Shown here: positions 8,234-17,547 of the stretch, one piece after another
Layout: each line of letters opens with the position of its first letter
Numbering within the stretch: the first letter of the stretch is position 1
NCBI GenBank assembly: GCA_965219005.1
Contig: CBDCMS010000004.1
Location: forward strand, 1,798,001-1,862,000
DNA length: 64,000 nucleotides
Reading direction: 5' to 3'
DNA from: CAUZIZ01 sp965219005
Lineage (GTDB): Bacteria; Acidobacteriota; UBA6911; RPQK01; JAJDTT01
Translations under genes and position numbers: made by a program
The notes under the pieces: model-generated
Databases searched by the model: none
What the model saw: the letters and a program-made list of their open reading frames with translations, nothing else
Told to the model about the DNA's origin: nothing

Positions 8234-9448
8234 TCAGCGCGTCGGGTTGAAGCGATTGCTGGTCCTTCCTCGCTGCTTAGCGGGATTCTCGTACCACACG
8301 ACCTGAAGCCCTCTTTCATCCGTTGTGAATACGTCCAAGTCGCCGTCTCCGTCGACATCATACAGTGTCACGTCATCGAACTTGCCGCCTCTTGCGACCC
8401 TGCGGTAGTGCCAGTGGTCCTTGCCGATCTCCCCATCGTGTTGCAAAACGTATATCTGTGCGTATTCACGCCTAACATGACTAACCACCAGGTCGGCGCG
8501 ACCATCCAAATCGATATCACCAACCGCGATGCCCTTGTTGTTGCCGTTGGGCAGAGCGATCTCGATGGTCTCCCATTTGGTGGAGTCCTTGCTGAGCCCG
8601 CGGAATATCCGCACAGCCTTTGCTTTCCCCATTAGTGGCGCAAGGACGTCAAGAAGACCATCCTGGTCAAGATCCGTGGTCGTCACAAAACCGGTCGAAT
8701 CCTGGTTTCCAACGTCGTGCACCTTCCAGGATTGCTCTTGCCTCGGGCTGGGGCCCGGGTTTTCAAGCCATTTGACCCCGGGGTTCTGGTTCCGTATACC
8801 CAGTAGCGCGTCCTGATCTCCATCACCGTCCATATCGACGGCAACCAGGCCCATTGTCCAGCCGCCCTTTTCGCTGATGACGTGCATCTTCCACTTGGCA
8901 AGATCGCGAGCGTCAGGTGGCGATTCGAACCAAACCACCCGATTGCCTTTGCCGGCCGCAAGGAGATCAGGGCCGTTCTTCCCATCGATCTGCAGAGGAA
9001 CTGTAATCATCCAATTGTGTACGCCCTGGGCCGAAGGGAGGACCGCGGTCTCCCATGCGGTCCTGTCCAGATAGGCCTTGTCCGACTTGGGTGCCCAGTG
9101 AACGTAGATGTTCCTGTTCTCAGACGCACTGACCACATCGACAACGCCATCTCGGTCCAGGTCACAGAAAACAGCATCCTCGACAGGCCCGCTCTTGCCG
9201 ACTATTACCTTCGGCCAGGGTCGTCTCAGCTTGTCTGTTCCGGGATGAAGATAGACGCGGGTCTCGCCGGCTTCCTCCCAACCCGAAGCCAAATCGAGGA
9301 GTCCATCATTGTTGACATCCCGGAATCGCAGACCATCGGCACCGCGCCCTTGCTTGTCGATACTGTGAGCCTGCCAATCCTGAGCAAGCGTTCTGGTACC
9401 TGGAGAGATGAACAGACAAATGCCAATTGCGAAGACGATGCTTCTCAT
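8234..9448 (-). CDS. secreted FG-GAP/VCBS-repeat protein
   Basis: 404 residues with a Sec leader (MRSIVFAIGICLFISPGTRT). It carries repeated calcium-loop motifs of the FG-GAP/VCBS type: DVNNDGLLDLASG, DLDRDGVVDVVSA, DMDGDGDQDALLG, DLDQDGLLDVLAP, DIDLDGRADLVVS and DVDGDGDLDVFTT. These form an integrin-like seven-bladed propeller. AAGGAG sits five bases upstream of the ATG at 9446-9448, which supports the start. Such proteins are exported and bind ligands or glycans; no catalytic residues are evident. Confidence 0.85.
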   Translation of the reverse strand: MRSIVFAIGICLFISPGTRTLAQDWQAHSIDKQGRGADGLRFRDVNNDGLLDLASGWEEAGETRVYLHPGTDKLRRPWPKVIVGKSGPVEDAVFCDLDRDGVVDVVSASENRNIYVHWAPKSDKAYLDRTAWETAVLPSAQGVHNWMITVPLQIDGKNGPDLLAAGKGNRVVWFESPPDARDLAKWKMHVISEKGGWTMGLVAVDMDGDGDQDALLGIRNQNPGVKWLENPGPSPRQEQSWKVHDVGNQDSTGFVTTTDLDQDGLLDVLAPLMGKAKAVRIFRGLSKDSTKWETIEIALPNGNNKGIAVGDIDLDGRADLVVSHVRREYAQIYVLQHDGEIGKDHWHYRRVARGGKFDDVTLYDVDGDGDLDVFTTDERGLQVVWYENPAKQRGRTSNRFNPTR

Positions 9449-9614
9449 CGTCTCTCCTTTGGACCCACTCCTGCTCCTCCTTATATGGTTTCCAGATAAG
9501 CCCGCTTTCTGGTCGGATTCTCCGATTCATGCCTGGGCATCATCGGCCGGCTTGATTTCTGCATGACGATTACGGGGGCAACTCTGTTGATGATGCGGTG
9601 AGCATAACTGCGCC

Positions 9615-11423
9615 TCACCCGTCGGAACCCACAGATGCACCAGGGAGAAACTGGAAGGAGTAGAGCCTGGAGTCGCGCATCACGAATCGGAGGCGGACCG
9701 GCCGCCCGGCCAGGGGCCCCACGTCGCTCCCGCCCTCCCAGGACGCCGTCACCCGGACGTAGTTGCCGTTGATCTCAGTGGCCCGGGAGAGCTCGAAGCC
9801 TTCCAGCGGACTGCCCTGGACGTCCTGCAGCTCCACCCGGACGACCCCGCCGGCGCTGGTGTCCAGGTTGAGCTGGAGTCTTTCCCCGTCGAATACCAGG
9901 GGACGGGTCACCAACTCGCCTCCCTGGTAGTCGGTGTCGGCTGAGATGAATCCATCCAGCCTCAGAACGGCCCTACCGTGTGCGCCGTTACTCACCAGCA
10001 GCTGTTGTTCCTGGTTGTGGGCCACGTCGTGACCCGAGAAGTAGATCCAGAGCTCGTCTCCCACCCGGATCACGCTGCCGGCGGGCCAGATCATCCGACT
10101 CCACCAGGACCCCCGGGGGCCCAGGCGAATGAAGGGCCGCCGGCCCGGAGCCCGGTGGAAGCGGATGCCGTCGCGGCTGGTCACCAACTGAACATCCACC
10201 GTTCCTGGAAAGCTATAGTCGGCCACCTCATGCTCCCCCACCCGCGCCGGACCTTTCTTCCAGTGGTAGAAGAAGAGAGGTAGGCCGACGTACGCATTCT
10301 CCGCCTCCGAATAGCGCGAGATATTGCCCCCATAGATGTCCACGCCGCCACGGAATGCCTCTCCCCGGCCCCCATCCTCCTGATCGTGGTGTAGGACGGC
10401 TTCACTGAGCCCCTGATGATCGGCGGCATCCGTCGCCAGTACGGCCCGCTCCTCACTCCAGTTGAACAGGTCCGGCGAATCGATCCGACCTACCAGCCGC
10501 CCGGCCACGTGGAGCTTCAGTCCGTACTGCTTCAGATGGTACCGGCTCAGATCCAGGACCTTGGGGGAATCGGGCTGCTGATGCTTGACCCGGGTGTAGG
10601 TGACGTAGCGCCTGGATTCCGCGTCCCAGAAGACCGAGAACTTGGTGTCGCTGGCGCCAGGGTTGACCTTCCTGGGGCTCAGGAGCCTCCAGCGGACTCC
10701 GTCTCCCGAGGCAAACAGATATTGGCCTTTGGGCAACGCCTCTTGCTGGAGCTCACCGGACCCTCGGACCGGGGTCGCTTTGAGGATCATCTTGTAGCGC
10801 TCTTCCGGCACCCGCGCCACGGGGTCGATGAACACGCCGGGTCCGGCGAATTCGGACATCACGTAGGGAAACTGATCGTTGGGAATGATGATGTTGTTCT
10901 GGCGCGAACCCTCCCAACTGAAGAGACCCAGATTCGGCTTCTCCCAGTGGATCCCGTCGCGGGACTCGGCATAACAGATGATTCGGCAGTTGGGCTCCTC
11001 CCAGAGCTTGGGATACTTGGCCAGGGCGCCGTAGTAGAGGCGAAAGACATCGCCGTCCTTGATCACGAAGGTGGACATGTCCAGCAGGCGGGAACCTTCC
11101 CAGGGGCGGTCCCGCACCACCAGCTTCTGGTCCACCACCTGTGCCTGGTGCATCGTCAGGGTCACGTTCTGCATGGAGGCCACGAGGTGGTCGTCACGCC
11201 CATCCTGCGTCCAGGGGCCCAGGAAAAGCTGTTTGGAGGAGCCGATCGGGAGCGGCTCCTCCGGCTTCCAGGCGGCCGTGGCTGTCAGCGGGAGGTACCC
11301 TACCAGGCTCAACAGGATCGAACCGGCCAGGGCCGGAAAGACCACGCTACGGCAGGACCTTGACTTCATGCCTGAATCCGAAAAACGGACGGTGACGCGA
11401 CGCGCCTGTGCAATGTACCGCAT
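9615..11423 (-). CDS. secreted glycosidase-like beta-propeller protein (paralog C)
   Basis: ~602 residues. It shows the same order of signatures as paralogs A, D and E (SKQLFLGPW, PWEGSRLLDM, YAESRDGIHWEKPNLGLF, NNIIIPN), then the conserved C-terminal module (GGELVTRPLVFDGERLQLNL, TSAGGVVRVELQD, PVRLRFVMRDSRLYSFQF). I place the start at the ATG at 11421-11423, preceded by GGGAG at a six-base spacing. The ATG at 11367-11369 would give a cleaner Sec leader (MKSRSCRSVVFPALAGSILL) but has no visible ribosome site. Extracellular glycan processing is inferred. Confidence 0.75.
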   Translation of the reverse strand: MRYIAQARRVTVRFSDSGMKSRSCRSVVFPALAGSILLSLVGYLPLTATAAWKPEEPLPIGSSKQLFLGPWTQDGRDDHLVASMQNVTLTMHQAQVVDQKLVVRDRPWEGSRLLDMSTFVIKDGDVFRLYYGALAKYPKLWEEPNCRIICYAESRDGIHWEKPNLGLFSWEGSRQNNIIIPNDQFPYVMSEFAGPGVFIDPVARVPEERYKMILKATPVRGSGELQQEALPKGQYLFASGDGVRWRLLSPRKVNPGASDTKFSVFWDAESRRYVTYTRVKHQQPDSPKVLDLSRYHLKQYGLKLHVAGRLVGRIDSPDLFNWSEERAVLATDAADHQGLSEAVLHHDQEDGGRGEAFRGGVDIYGGNISRYSEAENAYVGLPLFFYHWKKGPARVGEHEVADYSFPGTVDVQLVTSRDGIRFHRAPGRRPFIRLGPRGSWWSRMIWPAGSVIRVGDELWIYFSGHDVAHNQEQQLLVSNGAHGRAVLRLDGFISADTDYQGGELVTRPLVFDGERLQLNLDTSAGGVVRVELQDVQGSPLEGFELSRATEINGNYVRVTASWEGGSDVGPLAGRPVRLRFVMRDSRLYSFQFLPGASVGSDG

Positions 11424-12123
11424 ATTCAACTCCCGGGGTGGATCTCAATGGACTAGCTTCGCGTCTTTGCCGACGAAGCGCAAGCGCCATGTCGAGCAGG
11501 TGTCGCCGGTCCTGGGTCCGATCCCATTTCTGCTCATTCCCTGGTGTCCGCGTACTCGACAAGACAGCTGTCGCCTACAAGCTGCCGGTCAGATTCTCCC
11601 TGGAAAACTTCGAACGAAATACCGCAAACGACCATAAGGAGCCATTTCGCCCAGACCGAGCGGACATGAGACCACGAAAAGCTTGTGTCTGAAAAGAATG
11701 GGTCGACTTTTGGGGAAACACACGTGGCTGCACCAGACGGCGGCCACAGTTGCTTCTTGACTCTCAAAGGAGTGGCCGCCGCAGGTGAGCCACAGAGCGT
11801 CAAGCCGCCGAGATCTATCCTGGTCTTGATGACTTGTGGCACTCCCCGGTGACTCGGACGGCCCTGCCGGAGAAGCGTCGGGGCTTGAAGGTATCTCCAG
11901 AGCGGAAGCAGCCTCTGGGTTCTGCAATCTGAGTGTAGTTCATTCGAGGCTTCCGGGGAAGATCTGGTCGATCGCTTCAACGCTGAGCGAACTCCCTGCA
12001 ACCAAAGGACGGGGCCAGGGTAGGGCAAGGAGAAGGCAAAAGACGAGGTACGGGCGGCGTGCTAAACTTCTGCCGATAGTCGATAAACTGGATCTCAATC
12101 CCGAAAGAACGAGGAATCTGGAC
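11424..12123. other. gap without a recognisable gene
   Basis: About 700 bases between divergent genes. Open frames exist on both strands, but none resembles a protein and none has a convincing ribosome site. A GC-rich inverted repeat (CGGCGGCCAC at 11738-11747 and its complement at 11772-11781, 24-base loop) could fold as a hairpin. The sequence just before 12124 should hold the promoter of the sialidase-like gene, but I see no clear -10/-35 pair. Confidence 0.4.
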
Positions 12124-13314
12124 ATGAACAGCAACAAACAAGCAGCAGTCGCCCTTGGCCTGTTCGTCTTTATTGCCAGTCCCGCCGGCGCCCAGGATCA
12201 GGAATCCATCGACGGCGCCGTAATCTATGACTACGATCCAGCGACGAAGCTGGGCGATGCTGTATTCGGGACGCTCATCTCCGATCTGGAACACGATGCC
12301 CCGGGTAGAAACTCTCACGGGGGACCCGTTTGCCTGGAGTATCCGAACGGTCAGATCGTCGCCTGGTACATGAACAACAGCGACCACAATCTGGATGGTT
12401 GGAGCGAGTACGCAGTGAGTCGAGACGACGGCAGGAGCTGGGACATGTACAACAGGTTTCCGTATTCCCTCGACGCCTACTTGAGAGATCTCAGCCGCCC
12501 GGCCTTCGTCGAAGGGGGCCTGGTCACCGAAAAGGGGACGGTGGTGCTCTTCATTAGCCACTTCGAGGATGGCGAAAGAAGCATGAGCGGCTTCATGAGG
12601 AGCTTCGACCAGGGTGCCAGCTGGACCGACTACGAGTCTCTCGATGGCTCCTTCGTCGGCTATCCGGTGGGCACGGTGGTGGACGGGGGAACCAACTACA
12701 TCGTGCTCGACTCCACCAATATCGAGAAGTTCAGGAACCTCAAGCAGGAGCAGAAGCAGCGGACTCGGCTCACAGGCGAGCAGCTCCAGAAGGTTATTGA
12801 TGTGCTCAGGGGACCCCACGTTCTGTACGTCAGTACCAACGACGGGCGAACCTGGCAGAAGCGGAGCACCCTCCCTCTTCAGGACGAAAAATTCTACGGG
12901 GCGGTGACCCTGATGGGGAATGGCGGACTGCTGGCTGGAGCCTACGACAGTGACGATGAGCATCACTTCTACTACTGCATCAGCATGGATCAGGGACGTA
13001 GCTGGAGTGAACAGAGGAAGGCATACGTGGACAAGAGGGTGCGAGACCCTGAGCTGGCCTATCTTGGGGGACGATACTACCTGCATGGGAGATCCAGAGA
13101 CGATCGCTTCGTGCTGTATCAGTCGACTGACGGAGTGAACTGGGGCAGCGGACTGATCGTAAGCAGCGACGAGGAAGGACCCGACGGCTACAGTGCCAAC
13201 TGCCGGATCCACACCTACGATGACGATGTTCCAGATGAATTGATGGTGCTGTACAGCATCATCTACAAGGGCCGCGACACCAACGAGTACGTCTTTTTCA
13301 TAAAGCCCAACTAG
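12124..13314 (+). CDS. secreted sialidase-like Asp-box protein (paralog 1)
   Basis: 396 residues with a Sec leader (MNSNKQAAVALGLFVFIASP, cleavage after GAQ). Asp-box motifs of the sialidase/BNR superfamily are visible: SRDDGRSWDMY, SFDQGASWTDY, STNDGRTWQKR and SMDQGRSWSEQ. The signature SIDGAVIYDYDPATKLGD near the mature N-terminus and NEYVFFIKP at the end are shared with the proteins at 18522, 19803 and 35888, so the four form one family. It has an insertion rich in Gln/Glu/Arg/Lys around residues 195-225 that the others lack. Sialidase-type folds hydrolyse or bind glycans, but the arginine triad cannot be confirmed here. Confidence 0.8.
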   Translation: MNSNKQAAVALGLFVFIASPAGAQDQESIDGAVIYDYDPATKLGDAVFGTLISDLEHDAPGRNSHGGPVCLEYPNGQIVAWYMNNSDHNLDGWSEYAVSRDDGRSWDMYNRFPYSLDAYLRDLSRPAFVEGGLVTEKGTVVLFISHFEDGERSMSGFMRSFDQGASWTDYESLDGSFVGYPVGTVVDGGTNYIVLDSTNIEKFRNLKQEQKQRTRLTGEQLQKVIDVLRGPHVLYVSTNDGRTWQKRSTLPLQDEKFYGAVTLMGNGGLLAGAYDSDDEHHFYYCISMDQGRSWSEQRKAYVDKRVRDPELAYLGGRYYLHGRSRDDRFVLYQSTDGVNWGSGLIVSSDEEGPDGYSANCRIHTYDDDVPDELMVLYSIIYKGRDTNEYVFFIKPN

Positions 13315-13421
13315 TGTCCACTTAACGCGACCGGCTGAGACATCCTCAATAGAACGCGGTATCGGCAGGTACAAGTGCCCTGTGTCCAGGCGGCAAAGGC
13401 TCGGTCTCGGAGCAGCCGATA

Positions 13422-14249
13422 ATGGACTTCCTTGAGATGGTGGCGACCGTGGTACAGAATGCTGCACGCCACTCCCTCAAGTGGGTCATCCTGGGCCTTC
13501 TGAGCACCTGTCTGGCGTCGGAGCGGTTCTTCTTCGAGCTCTGGCCCGACGTGGACATGAGTGTGGCGGGGGAGCTCCGTGCGGTCAAGATCAGAGGTAA
13601 CCGGATCGAGTATTACGATGTGGGCAGAGGAGGAGGTGCTCCTTCTCATCCATGGCGGCCGGACCGACGCCGCCGACTGGTAGGACCTGCTGGCCGCGCT
13701 GGCTCGGCACTACCATCTGGTGATCGCGGACGGAATGGTCTATCCCTTCGACGCCCGGGATCTATGGCGGCTATTGGATCATCTGAGTGTCTCGAGAGTC
13801 GCCATCGTGGCTCACAGTGCTGGCACGCTGGTTGGAAAGGAGATGTACTTCATGAGGCCCGACCGGGTGTGGGCCTTCGTCAACGTGGACTCGCCACCAG
13901 CTGGGGGGCAGATCCGACGGCCATGAGCTCCCCAACCAGCGCTGCTCACCTCACGTCCAGGCCCGAGGCGGTCAAGATCTTCAGCGACCGCCTGGCTCCT
14001 TTGCCGCAGAAGGTCGACGTCTCCGGCGACTTCAAGTGTCCTGTCCTCGTCTTCAATGCAGGATACGGCAAGGTGGACGCCGCCGATCCTCCTCACGAGA
14101 CCCTGGGCTGGAACGGTGGGCCGCTGCGGGTGGTAAGCTGCGAGTTCGTACTGGTACGGGACAGCGGGCATTGGATCTGGCTCGACCAGCCCCAGATCTT
14201 CCTGGACCGGACACTGAGCTTCCTCAGACGCTACTCGGCCGGTCAGTAA
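13422..14249 (+). pseudogene. broken alpha/beta-hydrolase gene
   Basis: Pieces of one alpha/beta-hydrolase lie in two frames. ELRAVKIRGNRIEYYDVGRG is in the first frame. A second frame carries LLLIHGG, an in-frame TAG after ADW near 13681, the nucleophile-elbow segment VAIVAHSAGTLVGKEM and FVNVDSPPAGG. The first frame then resumes with FKCPVLVFNAGYG and the catalytic-His segment VRDSGHWIWLDQP. At least two frameshifts (~13630 and ~13905-13960) and one stop codon interrupt it. All expected landmarks remain, so decay looks recent, although sequencing error cannot be excluded. A hydrophobic stretch near codon 20 could have been an anchor. Confidence 0.7.
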
Positions 14250-14382
14250 TCGGTTGGGTGGGTGTTGTTTGTTGTACTGGACGTCCGCTCTTAGGTGCGG
14301 AAGCCGCCGTCCGATTTAATCGCAATCGGCTGACCGGTAGCTGAGCTACCAGGCATCCCTATCGTCCCTTGGGGAAAATGAT

Positions 14383-15762
14383 ATGCTGAATCGCCGAACA
14401 TTCTTGACGAGTTTGGCGGACTGCAGTGTCGCGGTTCTTGCATCCCACGTTGGCCGCAATCGTTGGCTGGCCGCCGCCGAAAAAGCTCGCGACAGAATCA
14501 CGATCACCGACATCGAACCCTACGAAATCTATCTGCCCTATCACGACTTCAATGCGACAGCATTGTTCCGCTACCACGGCTACCGCATTCAAGCGAACAC
14601 TGTGTTGTTGGTCAAGACGAACCTGGGCCTCGTTGGCGCGGGCCAGTCCTGGGGTGTCTACAAGATCACGGACCAGCAACGCAGAAAGTACACCGGCACG
14701 AGCCCGTTTGATTGGCTGGCGGCCCGGTCCGATCTGCCGCTGAATATGGCGATGTACGACCTGATGGGAAAATATCTCGGCATCCCGGCGTGGAAGCTGA
14801 TCGGCGAGAAAGTCCGCGACCGGATTCCCGTAGCGGCCTGGACGGCGTCATTCGCTCCCGAGCACATGGCCAAGGAAGTAAAGCATGCCGCGTCGTTGGG
14901 CTACCGCTGGCTCAAGTATCATGTCGACGAAACCCAGAACGTCGTCGATCAAACGCGGGCCATGCAAGCCGTCGCACCTGAGGGCTTCAAGATCCATTAC
15001 GACTTCAACGTCAATTCAGATCGCCGGTCAATCGAGCCCGTACTCGATACGTTGAAGCCGTTTCCGATTGTCGGCCGCGTTGAAGACCCGATCAGTACGA
15101 CCAACCCCGACGACTGGCGATACTTTTGCGACAAGTACGATTTTCCCGTCGTCGCTCATCATGCACCCGTGGATTTCATCGTTCGTGGATCGGCCGACGG
15201 GTACATGGCGGGACACGCTCCGATCGGGCACGCAATCCGCATTGCGGGAGTTGCAGAGCACGCCAAGAAACCACTGATGCTTCAACAAGCGGGCACGTAC
15301 ATCAACCAAGCTTTCCAGGCCCACGAAGCGGCGGTCTTTCCCGCTGCGACGATGGATCAGGTCAACTTGGCCGAACTTTGGAACGAGCACACTATCCACG
15401 AAAGGATGCCGATCAAGGACGGAAGCATCGGCGTTCCCGAAGGGCCCGGCCTCGGCGTGACGGTGGACGTAGAAAAGCTGAAACACCTTGCAGGCAGGCC
15501 GCGTCCAGAATACAAGCCGTTTCTCGTTCGCATCGTGTATCAGGACGGACCCACGATCATCGCGCGGCACGACGCCAACCTCGACGGCCACACCGACGAC
15601 ATGCGGTTCCTCGAGCGTCTGCTGGGCAGCGACGGCAAGCTCCCCGGACCCGTTGCCGGCTACATGAACCAGGTACGCACCGAGTGGTGGGACAACGTCG
15701 ATGACCCGGCTTGGCAAAAAGCCTGGAAAGCCACGGAGAAGAAGAAGTACGTCCTGGCTTGA
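14383..15762 (+). CDS. enolase-superfamily (mandelate racemase/muconate lactonizing type) protein
   Basis: 459 residues with a twin-arginine-type leader (MLNRRTFLTSLADCSVAVLA). The barrel shows the expected features: a Lys in LKYHVDE, the metal-binding Asp in HYDFNVNSD, Glu in VGRVEDPIS, and a later VNLAELWNEH segment. These enzymes abstract a proton alpha to a carboxylate, usually on sugar acids. An exported MR/MLE protein is unusual but is seen in phyla rich in Tat-exported metabolic enzymes. The C-terminal ~60 residues (TEWWDNVDD...) extend past the normal barrel. It is followed by a relic of the glycosidase-like propeller family. Confidence 0.8.
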   Translation: MLNRRTFLTSLADCSVAVLASHVGRNRWLAAAEKARDRITITDIEPYEIYLPYHDFNATALFRYHGYRIQANTVLLVKTNLGLVGAGQSWGVYKITDQQRRKYTGTSPFDWLAARSDLPLNMAMYDLMGKYLGIPAWKLIGEKVRDRIPVAAWTASFAPEHMAKEVKHAASLGYRWLKYHVDETQNVVDQTRAMQAVAPEGFKIHYDFNVNSDRRSIEPVLDTLKPFPIVGRVEDPISTTNPDDWRYFCDKYDFPVVAHHAPVDFIVRGSADGYMAGHAPIGHAIRIAGVAEHAKKPLMLQQAGTYINQAFQAHEAAVFPAATMDQVNLAELWNEHTIHERMPIKDGSIGVPEGPGLGVTVDVEKLKHLAGRPRPEYKPFLVRIVYQDGPTIIARHDANLDGHTDDMRFLERLLGSDGKLPGPVAGYMNQVRTEWWDNVDDPAWQKAWKATEKKKYVLA

Positions 15763-15765
15763 TCA

Positions 15766-15874
15766 AACAGAGCGCACATCGATCACGGGCTACGAGCAAA
15801 CATCCCACTCCTGGAGCGGCAAGAGCGACGTGAGCAAACTTGTTGGCAAGCCTGTTCGCCTGCGGTTCGTAAGT
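15766..15874 (+). pseudogene. C-terminal relic of the glycosidase-like propeller family
   Basis: About 36 codons directly after the MR/MLE stop read TSITGYEQTSHSWSG, then KSDVSKLVGKPVRLRFV. This matches the C-terminal end of the propeller paralogs (for example KGSDVSSLVGRLVRLRFVM at the end of 27395-28930). The match breaks off at the first base of an inverted-repeat segment starting near 15875, so the last ~12 residues (DADLYSLRF-like) are missing. No start codon or upstream body remains. Confidence 0.7.
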
Positions 15875-15943
15875 AGGGTCGTATCTGGAATCTTGAATTC
15901 TTGAGTCTTGTCACCGTTCATTTCAATATTAAAGATACGACCC
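15875..15943. repeat. short palindromic insertion (REP/MITE-like)
   Basis: AGGGTCGTATCT at 15875-15886 is repeated in inverted form as AGATACGACCC at 15933-15943, with ~46 bases between that contain TTCAATATTAAA and AATTCTTGA. It interrupts the propeller relic at the point where homology stops, which suggests an inserted small palindromic element. No coding capacity. The following ~230 bases up to 16173 show nothing recognisable. Confidence 0.5.
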
Positions 15944-16173
15944 CATTGGAGTGACTACGACTGGCGCAGAGTGTTCCAGGCACAGCGAGCCAGTTCTCCC
16001 AACTGAAATTGCGGGCTAGCCGCTTGAGGGTCTGTCGATCACTTGGTTCTCGCTCCTGACGATGCCATAATTGTTTCCATCGGTCAGCTCCCAAGCTGTA
16101 CCCATCTTGCCGAGGTTGGGTCGGCAGCGCCGAACCGTAGCACGTAGGTCAATTCTCTCAGGAAGTCTTCGCC

Positions 16174-17055
16174 ATGAACTGTAAACTCATTACCGCTTAC
16201 GCGATTCCTCTTCTTTTCCTTTGCAGTATCGGCCGTGCGCAGAAGCTGACGTCACACATTCCCTACGTCGAGAACGGTCACGAACGTCAGGTTCTCGACA
16301 TCTACGCATCCGAAAGAGCGGCCGATGGGAGCCTTCCGGTCATGTTCTGGATCCACGGCGGCGGATGGCAGCGCGGCGACAAGGGCGACGCCGCCCTGAA
16401 GCCCAAAGTGTTGACTGAGCGGGGATTCGTCTTCGTATCAACAAACTACCGTCTCTTGCCCGACGTGGAGATGGATGTGCTGATTCGTGACGTAGCCAAA
16501 TCGCTTGGTTGGGTGTACAGGAACATCGCAAAATATGGCGGCGATCCGAAGCGAATCTTTGTCGGCGGACATTCCTCCGGCGCCCAACTCGCGGCGTTGA
16601 TCTGCATCGATGATCGTTACCTGAAGGAAGAAGGCGTTTCCTTCGAGGTCCTCAAGGGGTGCGTGCCCGTAGATGGCGACACTTACGACATTCCCAAAAT
16701 TATCAGGACGGCAGAGCACCGGCAGGCTCTCTATGGCGGCAAGATGTTTACGTTCGGTCATCGGCAGAAGTTTGGCAACGACCCGGAAAAACACGTTGAC
16801 TTCTCAGCAGTGACGCACGTCGCGAAGAACAAAGGCATCCCGCCGTTCCTCATCCTGTTCTTTGCCGGCAACCCCAACACCAGAGCTCAGGCGCGACGTC
16901 TTGAAGCGGTCCTGAAGGAGGCTGATATCCCGGCCACGGCGTATGGAAAACGCGACAGCAACCACCGCCGCCTGAACAACGATCTTGGCAAACCCGACGA
17001 TCCGGCGACGCAGGAATTCTACAAGTTTCTCGACGCGCTTATCGGCAGGAAATAG
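16174..17055 (+). CDS. secreted alpha/beta-hydrolase (carboxylesterase/BD-FAE-like)
   Basis: 293 residues with a Sec leader (MNCKLITAYAIPLLFLCSIG). The oxyanion-hole motif HGGGW is in MFWIHGGGWQRGD near residue 66, and the nucleophile elbow is GGHSSGAQLA near residue 130. The catalytic His is probably in the SNHRRLNND segment near the C-terminus. The HGGGW type is typical of esterases and lipases that deacylate small esters or decorated glycans. Removal of acyl groups from a polysaccharide would fit the glycan-directed neighbours, but that is inference from context. Confidence 0.85.
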   Translation: MNCKLITAYAIPLLFLCSIGRAQKLTSHIPYVENGHERQVLDIYASERAADGSLPVMFWIHGGGWQRGDKGDAALKPKVLTERGFVFVSTNYRLLPDVEMDVLIRDVAKSLGWVYRNIAKYGGDPKRIFVGGHSSGAQLAALICIDDRYLKEEGVSFEVLKGCVPVDGDTYDIPKIIRTAEHRQALYGGKMFTFGHRQKFGNDPEKHVDFSAVTHVAKNKGIPPFLILFFAGNPNTRAQARRLEAVLKEADIPATAYGKRDSNHRRLNNDLGKPDDPATQEFYKFLDALIGRK

Positions 17056-17547
17056 AAGGCGGTGAAGCGGCTGATCCGCCGTATCCTCCAGCACCTGGGC
17101 TCCTGTCAACGACCCGGGCGTTCACCTCCTCGCCCACTCTCTGGCCACAAGCTGGACGCCCTGGCCACACTCTCCCCGGCCCAGGCCCAACGGTTTCGGG
17201 CCTCCGCGGATTCGATCTTCTGGGACGACGTTCCCGTCTTCGAGGACTGAAGAGGCGAGGTTCCAAGCGTTGGTTGCACTACACGTACGTCCGCTCTCCA
17301 GCTCTTTCGAGGCCCAATCCTCCAAGAGATCCCACCCTCTGCCTCACCGACCCTTCCTTCCCCTTCAAACGCCACCTTCCGCTGCCCCAAGCCTCCTGTC
17401 CCGTTCTCGTGAAGAATCGCCGACATGAGGTCCAAATGCGAGCTAGATGGACCACTAGAGAGAAAACTACTAGAATCGGGCTCGTTTGAGGTAAACGCGT
17501 GAAGTATTGTATGCACACGTGGCATTCGTATCCCAGGAGATTGACTT
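17056..17547. other. gap without a recognisable gene
   Basis: About 490 bases between the esterase and the MOSC gene. Several short open frames exist; one reads QAQRFRASADSIFWDDVP near 17175-17240 and could be a decayed fragment, but I cannot assign it. The last bases hold an AGGAGA ribosome site (17535-17540) for the GTG start at 17548. Confidence 0.35.

Noticed and set aside
11534..12028. 164-codon minus-strand frame in the gap before 12124
   Set aside because: Composition rich in Ser, Arg, Pro without any motif, and no ribosome site; not reported as a gene.
11977..13467. 496-codon frame on the minus strand across the sialidase-like gene
   Set aside because: It is an antisense shadow of a strongly coding plus-strand gene with Asp boxes and no family resemblance of its own.
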